This document shows, in pieces, positions 13,601 to 19,350 of a stretch of DNA of 19,350 nt. The DNA is from Nephromyces sp. MM_2019 (lineage: Eukaryota > Apicomplexa > Aconoidasida > Nephromycida). Below the pieces are notes generated by a model. That model was not told the origin of the DNA and did no database searches. It was given only the letters and a program-made list of their open reading frames with translations. Position 1 is the first letter of the stretch; every line of letters starts with the position of its first letter. The position numbers were made by a program, and so were the translations under genes. Location: assembly GCA_015657535.1 (NCBI GenBank), contig JADHZB010000238.1, forward strand, positions 1 through 19,350, in the 5' to 3' direction.

Positions 13601-15593
13601 GCCGTTCACCTTAAAAAGAGATAAAGAGAGTGGTGTACGCACCAAGAGGTGACGATGAAGATGAGGGGGGCTCATTGATGAAGATGAAGAAGAAAATATG
13701 ATGAAGATGAAGATAATATGAAGACGAAAATGAAGATATGACGAAATCTCTAAATAGTATATTACCACGAAGAAGACTAAAAAATGAAAAAGCAGAGGTA
13801 AACCAAAGATGCTACGTCTTCAAGCAAATCAATTAGTAGTCACAGTGAGAAAGAAGTCACTTCAACACACACGCTCACATATAGCTACCTATGCTATAAC
13901 TACCTCTAGTATCCTTCTTGTAAGCATAAGAAACGTGAATCGGCCGATTACAGAGGAATTGGCCATTCATAGCAGCCAGGCAAGCATCAGATGCTTGAAA
14001 GGAGTCGAAAGAAACGAATCCATAGTTCTTTGAAGAACCGTTATCAGGGTCTCTCATAACCTGAAGAGTACGCGTGTGTGTGTGTGCGCAGGGAGAAGAT
14101 TGAAGCATTCAAGACTAAAGTATCGTTTTGGAGGAGAAATTTCCAAGGAGAGCTAGTTATATAGAGGAGTGGATACACACCTAAAGAGCCATGACAGTAC
14201 CTGGAGAACTGACATAGAGGAGTGTATACACACACCTGCATGCACGCCTAATGCTTCACAATAGTGCCAGGACAGTTGATACAGACGAGTTTACATACAC
14301 AAACACGCACACACCTAAATAGGAGTTGCGTATATATCACTAGCAGTCGTTGATACTCATACAGGTGTACGTACACCGTCTTATATACAGCGGGAGAAAC
14401 AGCTGAAAGCACATCATCTTCAGACCATTATAAATCACGCCTAAACCATGTTATTCACTGGCACACACACTGAAGCTTAAGCTAAGGATAAGAGAGCAAC
14501 AAAGCTCTCCGGAATGCACAAGACGAGCTTAAAGAAAAACAAAAACGCACACACAGAGATACACATACACACACACAAGCACAGACGCACAAGCATAGAC
14601 AGAGACACACTTACACACATACTGACGCACATATACACACACATACATAGAAAAGCCTCCATATGGAATTGAGATGATTACCTTGGCGGAGACTATCACT
14701 CCAAACGTAGAGAAAGTATCAAAAAGCAGCTTTTCATCGACATCTTCATCGAGATTTCCAACAAAAATATTAGCTCCAATCTGGGTGTACATACACCGGA
14801 TGATGAATATGAGTAGGAGAAACTATGAAGCTATCAATACTACAGCACCACACACACATACTGAGAAAGAGTGGGAATATTTTGACATACACAGGAAGTA
14901 GGGGTGATCATAGTATACGGGAGATAGTGATTCCCGATGCACAGCAGGTGGGGGTGATTGCCACACACGAAAGGCTACGGCAATCACAAACATACACACT
15001 AATATGACGATGTTGATACACCTACAAAACAGAACCCAAACGTATGCATGCACACACACACACAAGTCCTTCACGAGAAGCTATACCTCCTGAGTTCTTC
15101 TGTCTTGAGAGGCTTTGTTACATCTGATTGGCTTGCCATATAGCTTCACCATACTCATTATCTTCAATGCATACTCCGAATCCGCTTCACTTTCAAACTC
15201 CACAAATCCATAGTCTGTAAAACCAGCAGTTGTTAAGGGTACTTTCGCACACACACTCGCACACAAATACAACCAAACATACACTCAGTCACTCATATAT
15301 AATGACACACCCACACACACACAAAAGCAGACACACGTATGATCACACACAAATACAACTAAACATACACACAATCACATATCCACACACACCTATACAC
15401 ACTGGCACTTACTTGCATGCTGCCCAGTTATCTTATCTCTCGGGATGTGTACATTCCTAACTATACCACACTGTACAAACAGCTCCCATAAAGTTGCTTC
15501 ATCAACTTGAAGATCCAAGTTTCCGACGTATAGCGTAGCCTCTTGATTTCGCTCGTAAATCTGAGTAATCTCAGATGATTTGCCAGCTGCCAT
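10647..15593 (-). CDS. SF3B4: Splicing factor 3B subunit 4 (SF3b49/SAP49), complete, 8 exons
   Basis: Subunit of the U2 snRNP SF3b complex, which tethers U2 near the branch site in the nucleus. Exons on the minus strand: 15593-15413, 15214-15087, 14780-14682, 14060-13904, 13609-13478, 12940-12594, 11743-11584 and 10768-10647. All introns are GT-AG, phases 1,0,0,1,1,0,1. The joined frame gives 441 aa (human 424). Two RRMs: the first about 20-95, with RNP2 LYVGNL (21-26) and RNP1 ANYGFVEF spanning the first junction; the second about 106-182, with RNP2 IFVGNL (108-113) and RNP1 KNYGFVSF (147-154). [17 protein letters not shown] follows at 189-205, then a long Pro/Gly/Met-rich tail, as in the family. 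Start MAAG matches the human start. The tail is less conserved, so the exon 6 acceptor (CCCTCTTCCAG) is the least certain junction. The downstream neighbour RUVBL1 lies on the same strand. Confidence 0.96.
10769..11583 (-). other. SF3B4 intron 7
   Basis: Donor G|GTATGG; acceptor CTACCTCAG. UG-rich in the transcript just after the donor, CA-rich nearer the acceptor (plus strand about 10965-11100). Holds motif copies at 10861-10871, 11469-11480 and 11524-11536. No coding exon recognised. Confidence 0.85.
11744..12593 (-). other. SF3B4 intron 6 with long pyrimidine tract
   Basis: Donor GTATGT after AGA; acceptor TTATCTACAG. On the plus strand, 11753-11861 is an almost pure GAA/GAT/GAG tract, giving about 110 nt of pyrimidine on the sense strand directly upstream of the acceptor. 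The donor half (about 12230-12545) is CA-rich on plus, so UG-rich in RNA. Confidence 0.88.
12941..13477 (-). other. SF3B4 intron 5
   Basis: Donor GTAGGC, 25 nt before a GTGTATGTACAC copy (13442-13453). The acceptor lies in a C/T-rich stretch (CTCCCCTCTTCCAG). G-runs on plus at about 12960-13025 make the acceptor side strongly pyrimidine-rich on the sense strand. Confidence 0.8.
14061..14681 (-). other. SF3B4 intron 3
   Basis: Donor GTAATC after AAG; acceptor ACTCTTCAG. Contains the 14161-14300 degenerate repeat, a perfect GGTGTACGTACACC at 14364-14377, and CA-rich DNA near the donor (14540-14650 on plus). Confidence 0.9.
14161..14300. repeat. Degenerate 53-67 bp repeat, 3 copies
   Basis: ATAGAGGAGTGGATACACACCT at about 14161 recurs near 14213 (GTGTATACAC core at 14222-14231) and, weaker, near 14281 (ACAGACGAGTTTACATACAC). 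A perfect GTGTACGTACAC copy follows at 14365-14376. Confidence 0.6.
14781..15086 (-). other. SF3B4 intron 2
   Basis: Donor GTATAG after GAG at 15087. The acceptor AG (14782-14781) directly abuts the palindrome-like GGTGTACATACACC (14784-14797), so the motif takes the place of an ordinary pyrimidine tract. No exon seen inside. Confidence 0.88.
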
Positions 15594-15770
15594 TGTGTGA
15601 ATGTGTTAAAATCAATGGGAAAAGCTGCCCTCTGCAAACATGCAAAGCAAGAAAAAGCAATGGTGTGCGTGTGTGATAAGGATTTCAACAAGCTTCTCAG
15701 GATCAAAGCACACTGTGTGTGCCAAGAAATCTACACAATAAAGGCTGCTTTAAGCTGCTTGTTTACCCCT

Positions 15771-17710
15771 TTACTCTGCTTCTACTGCTACATCGCGGTC
15801 TAGCGATTTGTCGGATATTTCCTTCCGCCTATTGATCTTTTTGAAGGGATTCTCTGCATCTTCAAAGTTTTGGTGTGTGATGATTTCTTCTGTTTTATCT
15901 TCATCTAGTGTGTTAACTTCATTTGATAGTTCATCTTCTTATTCTGGTTGATCTTCATCTTCATGTTCTTTTCATCTTCATCTTTATCTTCGTCTTCGTC
16001 TTCGTCTTCATCTCCTTCTTCATCTGCCTCCTCATCTTTCCCCAACAGCTCAAAAAAGTTCCTCAACCCTACTACTTCACACGGAAAGTTTTCCTATTGA
16101 ATCAACTCAACTTCTGAAGATTTCCGCAGAACACACACACACATTTAGCCTCGTCAAATATCGCACACACAATGCCTTCCTCTTTACGCCCATCAAAGAA
16201 AACATCTTCATACGCTGCCGTTGAAACAGTAATAATACGCAAAAATAAAGAAAAAACAACAAAATTGAGCGAAAATGCAATAAAAAGGCCAAAAAAATGA
16301 AGAGGGAGGAGAAGAGTGAGATGAAGATAAAGAACAATCTTAAGAACATGAAGAAAAATGCAAAGAAACAACAAATTCAAAGGGATAAAACTCACGGAGG
16401 TTGAAGCGTTGAAGAAGGAAAAACAGCGGAAGAAGATGAAGCGAGAATATCGAAAAGTGTGCGTTTTACCTGAAAAAAAATCAAAAATTTGAAGAAAAAA
16501 GCGTCTTCTATCGCTTCTGAAGAGGATCTTCCTCATCGACAAATTGATGGGACTTCAAAACGCGCAAAGATGAAGGGAAGGTACGAATCTCTAGGGGCCA
16601 GCACACACACACACAGTTATGCGGTTGTAGTGTCGCGCACGCAAATGCACAGATTCACAGATGAACGTACATACAAACACACTCACAGACGAACAGACAT
16701 ACACACACAAACACATACACACGCGTACACACACCAGGCGTCAACCCACACACGCCCACATACTAGGCATCAACACACAAATACCTGCGCGTTAAGCCGT
16801 CAACAAACATACCCGCACACACACACACATGTAGACCTAAACCACAAGCAGAGTCCTAAGTATTAGCGGTCGACACACACAAACAAATCATACCTACACA
16901 GCAAAAAACTATCGATCAACCTACGCACAAACACACCCACACAATAGATGGCGTTGCACACACACGCCACACACAGAGGCATCTAGTAGATTGACACCCA
17001 CTGAAGCATTTGCAATGTGGAGAGCAGGAGACATACATGTAATTCTAAATGAATACTGCACACACAATACATGTGTGTATGTTAGCGTCTTTTCGTTTGT
17101 GTGTGTATGCAATCTAAGGATTTAGAGGTTTAACAAGCAGCTTCCAATATGCTTGCCGACGTATGTTCGCCTGTGTTAATGTGTGTGTATCTATGTTTCT
17201 TCGTATGTAGTAGTATCCTACTGTGTGTGTATCGCGTTGTGTGTGTGGTATCCTGGTGTCTGCGTTAGAATCCTCCTGGGGATGCTAGAAACCAGCCATG
17301 CTTGTTGCACACCTGCCTGGATTTGTGTCTTAGAGTCCTTCCCGTGTGTGCTACACACCTGGTCTGCCTGTACGTTCCCACCCTTCCCCACCCTCCACAC
17401 TATATCAAGCCACTCACCCTCCAACACTCAATCCCTCTACCACCCGATACCCTACCCCCCCACCCTACCCATATCTGTGTGCGCTTCACACCGGCAGTTT
17501 TTCCGACCCCTTCTCAGCCCAACCCAATCACACTCCCCCGCGCGAGAACCCCAAGCCTCCCACCCGATCCTCTTCCTCATGAAACTCACTCACCTGATTG
17601 ACGGGGAAAATTCCTCCCTCCCGCCGCTCATTAAAGTAGCAAATCCCCATCCCCAATCCTTTTCCCTCTTTACTCTCTCCAAACGGGGATTGAAAACTTT
17701 CGTCTTCCAT
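15771..17710 (-). other. Unresolved exon-like islands, possible minus-strand gene
   Basis: Segments on the minus strand with splice-like edges. 17710-17594: ATG, then EGKGLGMGICYF, ending at CAG|GTGAGT. 17055-16975: phase 0 at both ends, acceptor TGTGTGCAG, MSPALHIANASVGVNLL. 16214-16143: acceptor AACGGCAG after about 270 nt of U-rich sequence, YEDVFFDGRKEEGIV. 16071 onward: LGLRNFFELLGKDEEADEEG, then an acidic run. An open frame ending at TAA 15771 reads FEDAENPFKKINRRKE. The pieces do not join in one frame: a shift and a stop intervene near 15940. The pattern KGLG-x-G-x-x-Y plus an acidic tail faintly recalls pICln, but this is too weak to assign. The plus strand of the same stretch also has acceptor-like signals (CCCCAACAG at 16042-16050) and open frames, so chance is a serious alternative. 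Confidence 0.18.
15840..16500. other. Paired pyrimidine-rich and purine-rich tracts
   Basis: On the plus strand about 15890-16045 is mostly C/T (TCTTCATCT-type repeats) and about 16235-16500 is mostly A/G, with a balanced 190-bp island between. Each half therefore offers a pyrimidine tract pointing into the island, one on each strand. Similar tracts upstream of proven acceptors occur in RUVBL1 intron 2 and SF3B4 introns 4 and 6. Confidence 0.6.
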
Positions 17711-17980
17711 ACACACACGCAGCGAGAGGAGTATGTGTGTTTAAAGGGGCTTGCTGTATACCGAAAGCCCAAAGTTTCTAACGTCTCCTCTGGTTCTCCA
17801 GGTGATGTGTGTTTTGCCGTTAAATTTTTACGTTTTTGTAGGCTTCTGTGTGCGAAAATTTTATTGCGAAGCGGGAATTTTCCGTTTGATTTGTATACAG
17901 CGGAAATTACGTTGCATTGTGTGTTTTATAGCCTCTTGTTTTCCTTTGCTATTTTTGAAGTTGCGGGGTGGGGGAGCTGA
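17183..17980 (+). other. Longest single open frame (265 codons), probably non-coding
   Basis: Open on the plus strand upstream of SEC61A. Composition drifts from Cys/Val-rich (TG runs) through Pro/His/Ser-rich to Phe/Leu-rich, with no domain, family motif or signal that I recognise. Its start lies in a TG-rich stretch and the opposite strand carries an equally plausible short exon. Most likely a chance frame in the SEC61A upstream region. Confidence 0.2.
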
Positions 17981-18495
17981 AGAAGTTTGCGTGTGTTGGT
18001 GGGTGTGTATGTGAATTGGTGCGTGTGTGTCTGCATGTGTGTGTGTCTGCATATGTGTGTCCGTGTGTGCCTGAGTGTTGGACTGTCTTTGTGTGCTTTT
18101 TTTGGACTGTGGGTGTAGTGTTTATCTGTGTGAGTGCGTGCCAGCATGCTTTGCTTTTGAGGTGCTTGCTTCGCTTTAGACTGTATAGAGTTGATGGAAG
18201 CAGAAAAGTGTCAGTGCGCTTGGCGTGTAACTTGTGTGTATAGGCGAGGGTTTAACACATATGTGTGGAGGGGAGAGGTGGTTAATTGGTATGTGCGTGC
18301 GTTGAAATGCTTCACTTGTGTGTGTCTATTTTTTACGATTCTCAAGTTATGTGTATTGTGGTGTTTTACTTGTCTGTGTGTGTTCTGCTTAATTTATGTG
18401 TGTGTTGCTGTGTTTTTTATAGAGGCAGGTTTATGAAACCCATTGAGAAATATTGAGTTATATGAGGTTTCCTTGAGTCGGATATCTTCGGAAGG

Positions 18496-19350
18496 ATGGC
18501 AGGCTGTAAGTTTAGCCATTTGTGTGTGTTGTGATGTACACACAGTGGGTTGTGTTTGCATGTCTTTTGGTGTGCATGCAGTGGGTTTTTTTTGTGTTGT
18601 GATGTGCATATAGTGGATTTTATTGTGTATGCCTGTTGGTGTACGTACACTCCATTCAGTGGCGTTTCGTGATGTAACACACTAGACATAGCTCTGCTAT
18701 TTGCTCTTTGTGTGTGCGAGTTTGTGTGCATTTGATTTTCCAATTCACACGCGCTCAGCATATAGCGTGTGTTGATTGAAGTTTAAGTGAAGCTGTCGAC
18801 ACCGTTTAGTGCCAACCATAAGAGGAAATTATCTCTGTTACTGTGTACGTACAGTCAGGTTTATTAACCTCATTAAGCCTGTGATGTTCATGCTGCCTGA
18901 GGTGCAGCAGCCGGACAGAAGGGTGAGCTATACATGTGTGTGCGTGGGTGTTAGCAGTGTTTGTGTGTCATGATTACCTCATCTGCTTTTTGAAGAAAAT
19001 AGTCATCCTTGCCTACTTATATACTCGGTGTATATATAATACAGATTCCCATGCGAGAGCGTGTGTTGTGGACAGTCATTTCCCTGTTCGTCTTCTTGAT
19101 TTGCTGCCAAATTCCCCTCTATGGCATTATCGCAACGAGATCATCCGATCCATTTTACTGGATGCGTGTGGTTTTGGCGAGTAGTAAGGTATGTGTGTGT
19201 GTGCGTAATCATTGATTCGCATGTGTGTGTGTATGCCTAGTCATTGGTTCTTGCGTGTGTATGTATATTCGTTAGAAGTTGTGTGTGTGTCCATATTTTT
19301 GTTGGAACTTCGGTGTATGTGTGCGTATTCGTTGGCTCTTTTTTTGAGTG
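18496..19350 (+). CDS. SEC61A: Sec61 translocon alpha subunit, 5' part (3 exons, truncated)
   Basis: Pore subunit of the ER protein-conducting channel. Coding exons seen: 18496-18505 (ATGGCAGGCT|GTAAGT), 18855-18922 and 19045-19188, joined in phases 1 and 0 and leaving the window in phase 0 (AAG|GTATGT). The first 74 residues include [23 protein letters not shown] and then the first transmembrane segment (about 33-55, [16 protein letters not shown]), followed by [14 protein letters not shown]. These match the N-terminus of eukaryotic Sec61-alpha and most closely the apicomplexan form as I know it. The family is about 470-480 aa, so roughly 400 residues lie beyond the window. The 10-nt first exon is supported by a good start context (GAAGGATGG), a consensus donor and exact phase. 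Transcribed divergently from SF3B4. Confidence 0.95.
18506..18854 (+). other. SEC61A intron 1
   Basis: Donor GTAAGT. The acceptor AG (18853-18854) is the end of CTGTGTACGTACAG, a copy of the dispersed palindrome. TG-rich on the sense strand. Contains a degenerate repeat (18525-18662) and a GTGTACGTACAC copy at 18639-18650. Confidence 0.9.
18525..18662. repeat. Degenerate ~30-40 bp tandem repeat, about 4 copies
   Basis: Units centre on GTGATGTACACACAGTGGGTT, GTGTGCATGCAGTGGGTT, GTGATGTGCATATAGTGGATT and GTGTACGTACACTCCATTCAGTGG. Each pairs a GTGYRYRYAC core with AGTGG. Within SEC61A intron 1. Confidence 0.65.

Larger units (their letters stand above)
15594..18495. other. Divergent spacer between SF3B4 and SEC61A starts
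   Basis: Must hold both promoters and 5' leaders. From left: TG/CA-poor DNA upstream of SF3B4 with a possible leader acceptor (TTTGCAG at about 15636-15642, minus); a pyrimidine-then-purine plus-strand block at 15840-16500; CA-rich DNA (16600-16970); and TG-rich DNA towards SEC61A (17080-17260, 17985-18420). The sense-strand TG bias flips with gene orientation. Several exon-like islands are listed separately. No RNA gene recognised. Confidence 0.6.

Noticed and set aside
16102..16542. Minus-strand 146-codon Phe/Leu-rich frame as a membrane protein
   Set aside because: The hydrophobic run is the complement of a purine-rich low-complexity tract and is better explained as a pyrimidine-rich intron. 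Only its last part has exon-like character.
17183..17980. 265-codon open frame read as a protein gene
   Set aside because: Composition changes abruptly along its length, no motif is recognisable, it begins in TG-repeat DNA, and it overlaps a credible short exon on the other strand. Kept only as an unlikely feature.

Overview
This is nuclear DNA from an intron-rich, unicellular-type eukaryote, most likely an alveolate and probably a coccidian-like apicomplexan. Three conserved housekeeping genes can be rebuilt exon by exon across canonical GT/AG junctions. The start of the Sec61-alpha gene reads very much like apicomplexan Sec61 (motifs [16 protein letters not shown] and [11 protein letters not shown]). 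Introns and spacers are saturated with (CA)n/(TG)n sequence, GAAGAT-type tracts and degenerate 29-67 bp tandem repeats. I see no bacterial, viral, transposon or CRISPR features. The exact genus cannot be read from the window.

Layout. (1) 64-5680, minus strand: a complete seven-exon RUVBL1 (pontin/Rvb1 AAA+ ATPase) gene, 506 aa. (2) 5681-10646: a spacer of about 5 kb. Its left part holds a G-rich stretch, then a candidate small plus-strand split gene (5932-7345) whose last two exons look convincing, then repeat-rich DNA. (3) 10647-15593, minus strand: a complete eight-exon SF3B4 (SF3b49) splicing factor gene, 441 aa, with three 32-bp-spaced hairpin-forming repeats just past its stop. (4) 15594-18495: a divergent spacer with several exon-like islands that I could not resolve into a confident gene. 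(5) 18496 to the right edge, plus strand: the first three coding exons of SEC61A, truncated by the window end. Its first coding exon is only 10 nt.

The three sure genes do not form a pathway. RUVBL1 acts in chromatin remodelling and R2TP assembly, SF3B4 in the U2 snRNP, and SEC61A in ER translocation. What links the window is the non-coding architecture. Fifteen complete introns plus one cut by the window edge are GT-AG and phase 0 or 1. The sense strand is often UG-rich just after the 5' splice site. A palindrome-like motif, GTGTAYRTACAC, recurs about 18 times outside all confident exons and twice abuts a 3' splice site. I found no convincing new enzymatic or defence system; the best leads are the palindrome family and the unannotated plus-strand gene.
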